Assembly (NCBI RefSeq): GCF_003173735.1
Contig: NZ_CP029551.1
Span: 5,161,001 to 5,225,000 of the forward strand
DNA: 64,000 bases
Direction: 5' to 3'
Source of the DNA: Methylobacterium radiodurans
GTDB lineage: Bacteria; Pseudomonadota; Alphaproteobacteria; Rhizobiales; Beijerinckiaceae
Positions 38,630 through 46,275 of the stretch are shown here, in pieces. The stretch's first letter is position 1; each line of letters starts with the position of its first letter. Under the pieces are notes generated by a model. It did no database searches, was not told the DNA's origin, and was given only the letters and a program-made list of their open reading frames with translations. Made by a program: the position numbers and the translations under genes.

Positions 38630-39129
38630 TCGGATCTCTCGCGGCCTGCGGGCGCGCCGCGGGCGAGCGCCTCGGGGTCGGCCCGGTCGCGCTTGCGCTT
38701 CTCGAACTTGCGCTCGACATGGAAGGCTTCGAAGTAGGCGAGCAGCTTCGCCTGCACCTCGGGCGGCATCGGCACCGCCTCGACGATCTCGCCGATGCCC
38801 TCGGCCATCGACTCGCCCTCGTAGGGGTCGGCCGTGACGCTGGCGACCGCGTAGGCCTCCTCGCCGGTGCCGCGCAGCGCGACCCAGAGCGAGGGCCGGC
38901 CCGAGACGAGGTTGTCCCGGTAATGCGCGGTCTCTGCGGGGTGCAGCGTGACCTCGTAGGCGCCTGCGTAGAAACGCGCCTCGTCCTCGGTCTCGGAGAG
39001 CTTGGTGCCGGGCGCCGCGGCCGCGGCCGCCGGCAGAGCCTCGACGGGCAGCCAAGCGTGGTCGGCCCACGGGCCCTTCAGGCGCCGCCGCGCCACGATG
39101 ATGCCGACCTCGAATCGATCCTCGGGCAT
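38626..39129 (-). CDS. DUF3305 domain protein
   Basis: This is a 167-aa protein read from ATG 39129; GTG 39138 is an alternative start. It shows the DUF3305 pattern (RFEVGIIVARRRLKGPWADHAWLPVEALP in parts, then TLHPAETAHYRDNLVSGRPSLWVALR). A basic C-terminal tail (VERKFEKRKRDRADPE) follows. It pairs with DUF3306 through a four-base overlap. The family is known only from its association with formate dehydrogenase operons. No cofactor motif is evident. Confidence 0.88.
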   Translation of the reverse strand: MPEDRFEVGIIVARRRLKGPWADHAWLPVEALPAAAAAAPGTKLSETEDEARFYAGAYEVTLHPAETAHYRDNLVSGRPSLWVALRGTGEEAYAVASVTADPYEGESMAEGIGEIVEAVPMPPEVQAKLLAYFEAFHVERKFEKRKRDRADPEALARGAPAGRERSE

Positions 39130-39139
39130 TGTGGACACC

Positions 39140-40147
39140 TCAGGCAGCCTCCCGGCCGCCGGCCAGGGGCAGCCCGACGATGAGATTGTGCGGCTTCAGC
39201 TGCAAGGTCCTGTCCTGGGGCGATGCGAGCAAGAGGTAGACCGGCCGCTGGCCCACCGCGGCTTCCACCTGCGTCGGATCGTCGAAGACGAGGCCGAAGG
39301 CCGCGAGCATTCGCGCCCGCGCCGCAGCGTCGAGGGTCTCGCCGCGCCAGAGCGCGTTGCCGATTCGTGTGCCCTCGGCGTCGAGCCCAACGAACCAGCG
39401 CCAGTCCGGATCCTCCAGCCGGTCGAGCGGCGTCACCCGCACCGCCGCGTTCAGCAGGTGATGCACGAAGACCTCGATCACCCGCGCGAGGCCCGCGCGG
39501 CCCGGCGGGCCCGCGAGGTCGAGCGCCATGGTGAAGGCGTCCGACCGGCTCCAGTAGGTCCAGGCATTGGCCTCGGTCAGCACGTCGAGCTCGTTGGCGG
39601 CCTCCTGCCCGAGCATCGTGACGAGGGGGGAGAGCGGGGCGCTTCCCTCGCGGGCGGCGATGACCTCGGCGTCAGCGAGCAGCACCCGGCCCTCGTGGAA
39701 GCTGACCCGCTGCGGCCGGAAGAACAGCTCCGCCGCGCGGAGCACGAAGGGGTCCTCGCAGCCGTCCAGCGCGTTGCGCAGGATCAGGTGGACGAGTTGG
39801 TTCAGGAAGAGCGAGGGCACGCCCAGCAGGTTGCCCCGCACCAGCGACAGGTAGGCGGCCTCGACGGAGCGCGCGCCGAGCAGGCGGTCCCGGAAGGTTA
39901 GGATCACCTCCCAGTTCTCCCGGGCATCCGCGTCGGCGATCGCCGCGATCTCGTTCGCGGCGACCGGACGGCGCGGTTCGGCCGTCAGGCTCGTGTAGAG
40001 CGCCCGCTCGGCCGCGCAGGCCTCCTCGGGCGGCACCAGCTCGGGCCGCGCCAGATAGGCGAGAATCAGCTCGTCGGTCACGGCGAGGCCGCCGCCGGCT
40101 GTGCGCTGCGTGAGATGGTGGCCGCTCGAGACCCAGAATTCGGTCAT
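39140..40147 (-). CDS. DUF6352 family protein of the FDH gene cluster
   Basis: This is a 335-aa protein from ATG 40147. It starts MTEFWVSSGHHLTQRTAGG and contains conserved-looking blocks (LARPELVPPEEACAAER, LFLNQLVHLILRNALDGCEDP, FFRPQRVSFHEGRVLLADAEV in parts). No transmembrane segment or cofactor motif is visible. I match it to the uncharacterised DUF6352 family from its start and its place beside DUF6505 and DUF3305; this match is from memory and should be considered moderate. It lies five bases after the DUF6505 gene. Confidence 0.75.
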   Translation of the reverse strand: MTEFWVSSGHHLTQRTAGGGLAVTDELILAYLARPELVPPEEACAAERALYTSLTAEPRRPVAANEIAAIADADARENWEVILTFRDRLLGARSVEAAYLSLVRGNLLGVPSLFLNQLVHLILRNALDGCEDPFVLRAAELFFRPQRVSFHEGRVLLADAEVIAAREGSAPLSPLVTMLGQEAANELDVLTEANAWTYWSRSDAFTMALDLAGPPGRAGLARVIEVFVHHLLNAAVRVTPLDRLEDPDWRWFVGLDAEGTRIGNALWRGETLDAAARARMLAAFGLVFDDPTQVEAAVGQRPVYLLLASPQDRTLQLKPHNLIVGLPLAGGREAA

Positions 40148-40152
40148 GTTCC

Positions 40153-40716
40153 TCAGCGTCCCTGGGATGTGCCGCGCAGCAGGCCGACCAGATCCGCCTG
40201 CTCCTCGGGCTCGTCCGAAGCATCGTCCCCGTCGGTCTCGACGAAGTGGAAGGCGCGCCCGTGCAGCCGCTCCGTGCCCGGGCGCTGGTAGAGGGTGCGG
40301 AACTCCTCGCGGATCTCGCCGCCCTCCGCGCTGCGGTGCATCGCCACCACGCTGCCGACCGGCAGGTTGCAGAGCGAGGCGGCGACCGCGATCTCCTCGC
40401 GGGCGGCCGCGCGGGCCGTGTCTAGGTCCGGCGCGCCGAGATGCGCGTGGATCCGGGCGGCGAGCGCCTCCACCGCCGCCGCGCGCTCGGCCTCGCTCGC
40501 CTCGCTGACCACCACGAGGGTGGAGAAGCCGAGCGAATCGACGCCGACGAAGCCGGACCGGAACGCCGCCCGCGCCTTCCCCGAGAGCGCTGCGACGTCG
40601 GCGTCGAAGAACAGGAACGAGCCCGTCACCGCCCACTCGCCGGGCTCGGCGGCCCGCGCGAAGACGAAGGTGTCTGAAGGGTCGAGCCGCAGGGTCCGGG
40701 GTAGCTTCAGGCTCAC
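40153..40716 (-). CDS. DUF6505 family protein of the FDH gene cluster
   Basis: This is a 187-aa protein. The start MSLKLPRTLRLDPSDTFVF and the phrase AAEPGEWAVTGSFLFFDAD are characteristic of a small family annotated DUF6505 and found with formate dehydrogenase genes. A middle alpha/beta region contains VDSLGFSTLVVVSEAS, and there is one Cys in AASLCNLPVG. The end is acidic. No function is known. Its ATG overlaps the stop of the biotin/lipoate-ligase-like gene (ATGA), so the two are tightly coupled. Confidence 0.75.
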   Translation of the reverse strand: MSLKLPRTLRLDPSDTFVFARAAEPGEWAVTGSFLFFDADVAALSGKARAAFRSGFVGVDSLGFSTLVVVSEASEAERAAAVEALAARIHAHLGAPDLDTARAAAREEIAVAASLCNLPVGSVVAMHRSAEGGEIREEFRTLYQRPGTERLHGRAFHFVETDGDDASDEPEEQADLVGLLRGTSQGR

Positions 40717-41462
40717 AGGCGCACCCCTCCGGTCTCCGCGTCGCGCCAGGCGGGGGTCGCGAGCGCCGTCGCCAGGGCGACCTGCTCGACCCGCCCGTCG
40801 AGATGGGTCAGTTGGGCGCCGTCCTTACCGAGCACGACGCCCGGACCGGCTGCGCCGTCGAGCCGGGCGCCGTAGCGGGCCGCGACACGCTCGAACCCGT
40901 CCTCGCGCCAGACCTCGAAGGCCTTGGTGAGGTGGCGCGCGAAGCTCTCCGCGAACGGCACGTGCAGGTCCGGCGGAAAGCCCTCCTCGTCGAGCGCGGT
41001 CGAGTCCGGCGTCAGGCCGGGATCGCCCGCGGCGGCCTTCGAGGCGATCAGGGTCAGGGAGAAGACGAGCCAGTCCGGCTCCGCATCCTCGGCGCACGCC
41101 TCCGGCCAGCCGAGCCGGCCGCCGCCGAGACGCGCCCCGTTGAAGGTCAGGGTACCGGGCCACACGATCCGAACCGGGATCTCGGGAGGTCCGAAGATCC
41201 CGACCGTGTCGGCGAGCGCCGTCATGCCAGCTAGGAAGGCGCGACGTGCCGTGCGCAGCGGCTCGTCCGGGGCGAGCACGACCGCGAGGTCGACGAGGTC
41301 GGGACGCCCACCGAGCACCAGGGTCGCGGCCTCGGCCTCGCCGGCGGCAGCGAGCCGGCACGCCTCCGCATGAGTCTCGCCGACGGCGACACGTTGGCCG
41401 AAGCCCGGTGGCAGGACGAGGCCGGCATGCGGCGGAAGAGTCGGAGCAGCTGTCGATCGCAT
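40713..41462 (-). CDS. Biotin/lipoate-protein-ligase-like protein
   Basis: This is a 249-aa protein from ATG 41462 with no strong ribosome binding site. It resembles the BPL/LplA/LipB catalytic fold: GFGQRVAVGETHAEAC near the start, PVRIVWPGTLTFNGARLGG in the middle, where true ligases have KWPNDL, and ADWLVFS-like strands. The key ligase Lys of the KWPNDL motif is not present in that form (VWPGTLTFNG), so it may bind or modify a cofactor differently or be inactive. It heads the twelve-gene FDH run and faces the polyferredoxin gene. Confidence 0.75.
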   Translation of the reverse strand: MRSTAAPTLPPHAGLVLPPGFGQRVAVGETHAEACRLAAAGEAEAATLVLGGRPDLVDLAVVLAPDEPLRTARRAFLAGMTALADTVGIFGPPEIPVRIVWPGTLTFNGARLGGGRLGWPEACAEDAEPDWLVFSLTLIASKAAAGDPGLTPDSTALDEEGFPPDLHVPFAESFARHLTKAFEVWREDGFERVAARYGARLDGAAGPGVVLGKDGAQLTHLDGRVEQVALATALATPAWRDAETGGVRL

Positions 41463-41641
41463 GGCGTCTGTGGGGCGGGGCCGGCAAGAGATCATCCGGG
41501 AGGATCGCGCAGGACATCCTGCAAGAGATCATCGCGGCCTGCGCCCGCTTGTCGGATCGTCGTTTAGAATGCTTCGCGTATAAGGGGTGTCACCCTTCAG
41601 GCGAAGGGGCCCGCGTAACACGTCTCGTCCCAGGTTCATCC

Positions 41642-43669
41642 GTGTCCGACCGTCTCATCCTCGCCTGCTCCTGCGAGCGGACGATGCCCCTCGACACTGC
41701 CGCCATCGGCCGGGGCTGCGGCTCCCGCCTCGTTACGGCCGACCAACTCTGCGGCCGGGAGCTCGACCGCTTCCGCGATGCCCTCGCCGAGGGCGGTCCG
41801 GTGACGGTATCCTGCACGCTCCAGGCTCCCCTCTTCGACGAGGTCGCCGAGGAGATGGAGGCCGAGGAGCGGGTCGCCTACGCCAGGATCCGCGAGAGCG
41901 CTGGCTGGTCGTCCGAGGCGGCCGCTTCCGGTCCGAAGATGGCGGCGCTGCTGGCCGCCGCGGCCGAGCCGGTCCCGGTCGCCGGGACCGTTCCGCTGGA
42001 GAGCCGGGGCGTCGCCCTGATCTACGGGCGGGACGCAGTCGCCGTCGAGGCGGGGCAGAGGCTCGCCGAGCACCTCGACGTCACCGTGCTCCTGTCGCGG
42101 CCGGGCGAGATCGCGCCGCTCCACCGCAACACCTTCCCGGTCCTGCGGGGCACGATCCGGGGCGCCAAGGGCCATCTCGGCGCGTTCGAGCTGCGCATCG
42201 ACGACTACGCGCTGCCGGCGCCCTCCTCGCGCACGCACCTCGTCTTCGGGACGCCGCGCGACGGCGCCGTCTCGTCCTGCGATCTCGTGCTCGACCTCTC
42301 GGGCGGCGCGGCCCTCTTCCCGGCCCACGAGGTCCGTCCCGGCTACCTGCGCGCCGACCCGCGCGACCCGGCAGCCGTCGAGCGCCTCGTCCGCGAAGCC
42401 TCGCACCTCGTCGGTGAATTCGACAAGCCGCGCTTCATCGACTTCAACGGCTCGCTCTGCGCCCATTCGCGCTCGCGCATCACCGGCTGCACCCGCTGCC
42501 TGGAGGTCTGCCCGACCGGCGCGATCACGCCGGCGGGCGACACGGTGGCGATCGACCCGCATGTCTGCGCCGGCTGCGGCAGCTGCGCCGCAATCTGTCC
42601 GACGGGCGCGGCCGCCTACGCCCTGCCGCCCGCCGCCGCGCTGATGCGGCGCCTGCGCAGCTTGATGCGGGCCTACCGGGCGGCGGGCGGGGAGCGCGCC
42701 CTCGTGCTCTTCCACGACGGCGATCACGGCGAGCCGCTGATCGACGCGCTCGGACGCTACGGCGACGGGCTGCCGGCGCGCGTGCTGCCGGTGCAGGTCA
42801 ATGAGGTCACCCAGATTGGCCCGGAGGCGATCGCGGCGCTCTTCGCCTACGGCGCGGCGGGCGTCCGCGTGCTGACCCGGGCGCGCCCGAAGCACGATCC
42901 GGCGCCCCTCTACCGCACTCTGGATCTCGCCGACACCCTGGCGCGCGCGCTGGGCTACGACTCGGAGACCGACGCCGCGATCGTGGCGACGATCGAGACC
43001 GACGATCCGGACGCGCTCGGCGAGGCGCTGCGCGCGGCGCCGCTCGGGAACCCGACCGCGAACCCGGCCGGGCTCGTGCCGGAGGGCGGCAAGCGGGCGG
43101 TGCTGCGGCAGGCGTTCCGCGAGATGCACGTGGCCGCCCCCGCCCCCGTGGCGCGGGTGCCGCTGGCGGCGGGCGCGCCCTTCGGCGGGCTCGATTTCCG
43201 CACGCAGGACTGCACCCTGTGCCTCTCCTGCGTCAGTGCCTGCCCGACCCACGCGCTCACCGACAGCGCCGACAAGCCGCTGCTCGGCTTCGAGGAGAGC
43301 CTGTGCGTGCAGTGCGGCCTCTGCGCCGCGACCTGCCCGGAGGACGTGATCACGCTGGTCCCGCAGGTGGATTTCGAGGCCTGGGCGGCGCCGCGGCGCG
43401 TTGTGAAGGAGGAGGAGCCCTTCTGCTGCACGGTCTGCGCCAAGCCCTTCGGCACGCGCGCCACGATTGAGCGCGTGATCGAGCGCCTGCGTGAGCGCCA
43501 CTGGATGTTCAGCGGCCCGGCCGGGGAGGATCGCATCCGCTCGCTGACGATGTGCGACGATTGCCGGGTCGAGGCGGCGCTCAACCAGGGCTTCGACCCG
43601 CACGCGATGCCCGAGCGCGCCAAGCCGCGCACGAGCGAGGACTATTTCCGCGAGCGCTCCGACAGCTAG
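41642..43669 (+). CDS. Polyferredoxin-like 4Fe-4S protein of the FDH locus
   Basis: This is a 675-aa protein from GTG 41642. The N-terminal third has scattered cysteines (ACSCER, GRGCGS, DQLCGR) and a Rossmann-like segment. Two paired [4Fe-4S] ferredoxin units follow near residues 283-325 (CTRCLEVCPTGAI, CAGCGSCAAICPTGA) and 524-570 (CTLCLSCVSACPTHAL, CVQCGLCAATCPEDV). A C-terminal CCTVC...CDDC set resembles a zinc ribbon. The central part between ferredoxin units has an alpha/beta fold. It is probably a cytoplasmic electron-transfer protein serving the FDH system, as similar genes accompany DUF3305/3306 clusters. It ends tail-to-tail, overlapping the WD40 gene by four bases. Confidence 0.85.
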   Translation: MSDRLILACSCERTMPLDTAAIGRGCGSRLVTADQLCGRELDRFRDALAEGGPVTVSCTLQAPLFDEVAEEMEAEERVAYARIRESAGWSSEAAASGPKMAALLAAAAEPVPVAGTVPLESRGVALIYGRDAVAVEAGQRLAEHLDVTVLLSRPGEIAPLHRNTFPVLRGTIRGAKGHLGAFELRIDDYALPAPSSRTHLVFGTPRDGAVSSCDLVLDLSGGAALFPAHEVRPGYLRADPRDPAAVERLVREASHLVGEFDKPRFIDFNGSLCAHSRSRITGCTRCLEVCPTGAITPAGDTVAIDPHVCAGCGSCAAICPTGAAAYALPPAAALMRRLRSLMRAYRAAGGERALVLFHDGDHGEPLIDALGRYGDGLPARVLPVQVNEVTQIGPEAIAALFAYGAAGVRVLTRARPKHDPAPLYRTLDLADTLARALGYDSETDAAIVATIETDDPDALGEALRAAPLGNPTANPAGLVPEGGKRAVLRQAFREMHVAAPAPVARVPLAAGAPFGGLDFRTQDCTLCLSCVSACPTHALTDSADKPLLGFEESLCVQCGLCAATCPEDVITLVPQVDFEAWAAPRRVVKEEEPFCCTVCAKPFGTRATIERVIERLRERHWMFSGPAGEDRIRSLTMCDDCRVEAALNQGFDPHAMPERAKPRTSEDYFRERSDS

Positions 43670-44973
43670 GGCTGGCGCGTCGCCTTTTCGAGGAAGCGGA
43701 CCAAGGCCTCCCGGTCGGCGGCGCTGCCGATGGTCTGCTCGGGCATCTTCGTGCCCGGGGTGTAGCGGGCCGGGCCGACCTCGAAGAGGCGCGCCACGGT
43801 CTCGGGCGTCCAGACGATGTCCATGCGCTTCAGCGGCTCGGAGTAGCGGTAGTCCGGCAGGCTGGCGATGCGGCGGCCGAAGAGGCCGGCGAGCGTCGGC
43901 CCCGCCCGGGTCTCCTCCCCGGGCGTCAGGGTGTGGCAGGCGACGCAGGCCCCGAACACCTCCGCGCCGCGGTCGCCGTGATAGGCCGCCAGCGGATTGC
44001 CGGGGCGCGGCATCGCGAGCGCCCCGATCGGCTCGCCGCTCCGCGCGTCCCAGCGCCGGACGAGCCTGTCGCCGCCGCCCGTGACGAGTTCGGTTCCGTC
44101 AGGGCGCCAGGCGACGGACCAGACGGGCAGCCCGGGCCCGACGAGGCGCAGCAGCACGCGGGCCGTCTCCCGCTCGACGACCGCCACGGTGCCGCCCGCG
44201 GTTGCGGCCGCGATGCGGCGTCCGTCGGGCGACGGCGCCAGCGCGATCACCGGCTGCGGCCCGAGCTCGACGGCGGCGCGGACCGTCCCGTCCGCCCGCA
44301 GGAAGCGCAGGGTCGCGTCCGCGCCGGCGGCCGCGATCTCCCCGTCCGCGGTCACCGCGAGCGCGCTCAAGGCTGTGGGCAGCGTCGCGAGGGTGAGGGA
44401 GGCGCCCTCGGACGGCCAGACGCGCACGGTCGCATCGGCGCCCGCCGTCACCGGCCGCCCGTCCGGCAGGAAGGCCACCGCGTTGACGTTGCCCCGGTGC
44501 CCTTCCAGCACGCGGGGGGCGCCCCCGGCGAGCGGCCAGACCCGCGCCGTCCCGTCCCAGGAGGCGGAGGCGAGCGCCGCGCCGTCCGCCGACACAGCGA
44601 GCCCCGCCACCGGCCCGGAATGCCCGTCGAGCACCTGCTCCGGTTCCGCGCGCCCGAGCCGCCATAGGGCGATCCGCCCGTCCTCGGAGGCGCTGGCGAA
44701 GCGCCCGTCGGGCAGGCCCGCGACCGCGTTCACGGCGCCCTCGTGAAAGCGCAGCACGCCGAGCGCCGCGCCGGTGTCGAGACCCCACAGGATCGCCGAC
44801 TGGTCGAAGCTGCCCGAGATCGCAAGCCGTCCGTCGTGGCTCAACGCGAGGGCGCGGACGGGTCCGCCATGCCCTCGCATCTGGGCCGCGGCCGGCAGAA
44901 TCGACAGCATCGCGGGCAGAACGGCGAGCAGCCCGGCCAGCAATGGGGCGGGACGCCGGGAAATACACGTCAT
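43666..44973 (-). CDS. WD40-repeat/cytochrome c fusion protein, exported
   Basis: This is a 435-aa protein from ATG 44973 (GAGGAT upstream). The signal peptide spans about residues 1-30. About seven WD40 repeats fill residues 32-320 (GHGGPVRALALS, DGHSGPVAGLAVS and EGHRGNVNAVAFL mark repeat starts). A C-terminal class I cytochrome c domain (about 325-435) carries CVACH and a GTKMPEQ segment suited to supply the Met ligand. The propeller probably docks a partner protein while the haem carries electrons. Its location between FDH accessory and Mo-cofactor genes suggests that it accepts formate-derived electrons; this is inferred. Confidence 0.88.
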   Translation of the reverse strand: MTCISRRPAPLLAGLLAVLPAMLSILPAAAQMRGHGGPVRALALSHDGRLAISGSFDQSAILWGLDTGAALGVLRFHEGAVNAVAGLPDGRFASASEDGRIALWRLGRAEPEQVLDGHSGPVAGLAVSADGAALASASWDGTARVWPLAGGAPRVLEGHRGNVNAVAFLPDGRPVTAGADATVRVWPSEGASLTLATLPTALSALAVTADGEIAAAGADATLRFLRADGTVRAAVELGPQPVIALAPSPDGRRIAAATAGGTVAVVERETARVLLRLVGPGLPVWSVAWRPDGTELVTGGGDRLVRRWDARSGEPIGALAMPRPGNPLAAYHGDRGAEVFGACVACHTLTPGEETRAGPTLAGLFGRRIASLPDYRYSEPLKRMDIVWTPETVARLFEVGPARYTPGTKMPEQTIGSAADREALVRFLEKATRQP

Positions 44974-45090
44974 CGGGGATGATCCTCGCTCGGGCGGCGG
45001 ACCATAGCCGAGCAGGCGTTCGGATGTCGCCGGCTCGCGATCTGCGGTTCTGCGACGCGCGCCGCACGAAACCTTGATCTGCGCACGCGG

Positions 45091-46275
45091 ATGACGCATC
45101 GCTCCGACGATGATGCGTGCCGGAACATCCTTGCCGCCGGGCTTGCGCCGCGCCGCACCCCGCCTCGGGTGCGGGCGCGGATGAGCCGGTCCGCTTCCGC
45201 GGCGCTGATGCCGCTCGGGGACGCGCTCGGCCTGCTCTGCGCCACCGCCGGACCTGTCGCGGAGCGGTTGGTGCCGCTGGCCTTCGCCGGCGGCCGGATC
45301 GCCGGGGGGACGTTCGAGGCGCCCCGCGCGCTGCCTGGCGGCCTCACGGCCGCGCGCGACGGCTTCGCGGTGGATTCGGCCGCGATCGTCGGGGCCTCGC
45401 CCTACGCCCCCGTCCCGCTGCCGCACCGGCCGGCCTGGGTCGAAGCGGGCGAGGCGTTGCCCACCGGCACAGATGCCGTGCTCCCTCCCGAGAGCCTAGA
45501 GTCGCACGGCGCCGTGGCGGATCTCGCTGTCCGCGAGGGCGCGCGCGGGCCCGGCGAGGACCTCGCGGCGGGCGACCGCCTGCTCGCGGCGGGCGAGCGG
45601 ATCGGCCCTCTCCACCTCCTCGCCCTTGCGATCGCCGGACTGGACGCGATTCCAATCCGGACGCCCTGCCTGCGCCTCGTCGCCACCGGCGCTGCGGCGC
45701 CGGACGGTCTGTCCCCGCTTCTCGCCGCCCTGATCGCCGGGCGGGGCGGCGACAGTGAGTGCCTCGCCGTGCCGGACGATGTCGAGGCCATCGCCTCCGC
45801 CGTCGGTGGTGGCGACGCCGACGCGGTGTTCGTTCTCGGCGGCAGCGGCTATGGCTGCACCGACCGAAGCGTCGCAGGACTGGCCCGCGCGGGCCGGCTG
45901 CACGCCCACGGTATCGCCCTGCGGCCCGGCGAGACCGCCGCGGTCGGCGAGGCGGCGGGTCGTCCGGTCCTGATCCTGCCGGGACGGCCCGAGGCGGCGC
46001 TCGCCGCCTTCCTGGCCCTCGGTGCCCCGCTCCTCGCGCGTCTCGCGGGGACGGTGGACGCTCCGGCGGCGCCCGCCCCCCTCCTGCGCAAGATCGCGTC
46101 CGTCATCGGTCTCGCCGAGATCGTCTTTGTCCGCCGTAACCCGCAGGGCGTCGAGCCGCTCGGCGGCTTCGAGCTTCCGCTGCGTCGCCTCCTGCAGGCG
46201 GACGGGTTCGTGCTGGTGGCGCCAGAGCGCGAGGGCCATCCCGCAGGCGATCAGGTCGAGGTCCGGCCGCTATGA
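45091..46275 (+). CDS. Degenerate MoeA-like molybdopterin protein
   Basis: This is a 394-aa protein from ATG 45091 (ATG 45181 is an alternative start). It aligns in outline with MoeA: TAARDGFAV for the NSAMDGYAV motif, GEALPTGTDAVLPPE for the PMPxGADTVV motif, and LPGRPEAALAAF for LPGNPVSALVTF. Important residues are changed: the STGDEL motif reads VATGAA, and the GGxSxG loop reads GGSGYGC. It is therefore unlikely to do standard molybdate insertion alone. It could help a sister MoeA or handle a particular enzyme. Its stop overlaps the start of the MoeA-PBP fusion. Confidence 0.8.
   Translation: MTHRSDDDACRNILAAGLAPRRTPPRVRARMSRSASAALMPLGDALGLLCATAGPVAERLVPLAFAGGRIAGGTFEAPRALPGGLTAARDGFAVDSAAIVGASPYAPVPLPHRPAWVEAGEALPTGTDAVLPPESLESHGAVADLAVREGARGPGEDLAAGDRLLAAGERIGPLHLLALAIAGLDAIPIRTPCLRLVATGAAAPDGLSPLLAALIAGRGGDSECLAVPDDVEAIASAVGGGDADAVFVLGGSGYGCTDRSVAGLARAGRLHAHGIALRPGETAAVGEAAGRPVLILPGRPEAALAAFLALGAPLLARLAGTVDAPAAPAPLLRKIASVIGLAEIVFVRRNPQGVEPLGGFELPLRRLLQADGFVLVAPEREGHPAGDQVEVRPL

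Noticed and set aside
41463..41641. Specific promoter elements in the divergent gap
   Set aside because: Several A/T-containing hexamers can be drawn but none with consistent spacing; a call would be guesswork.
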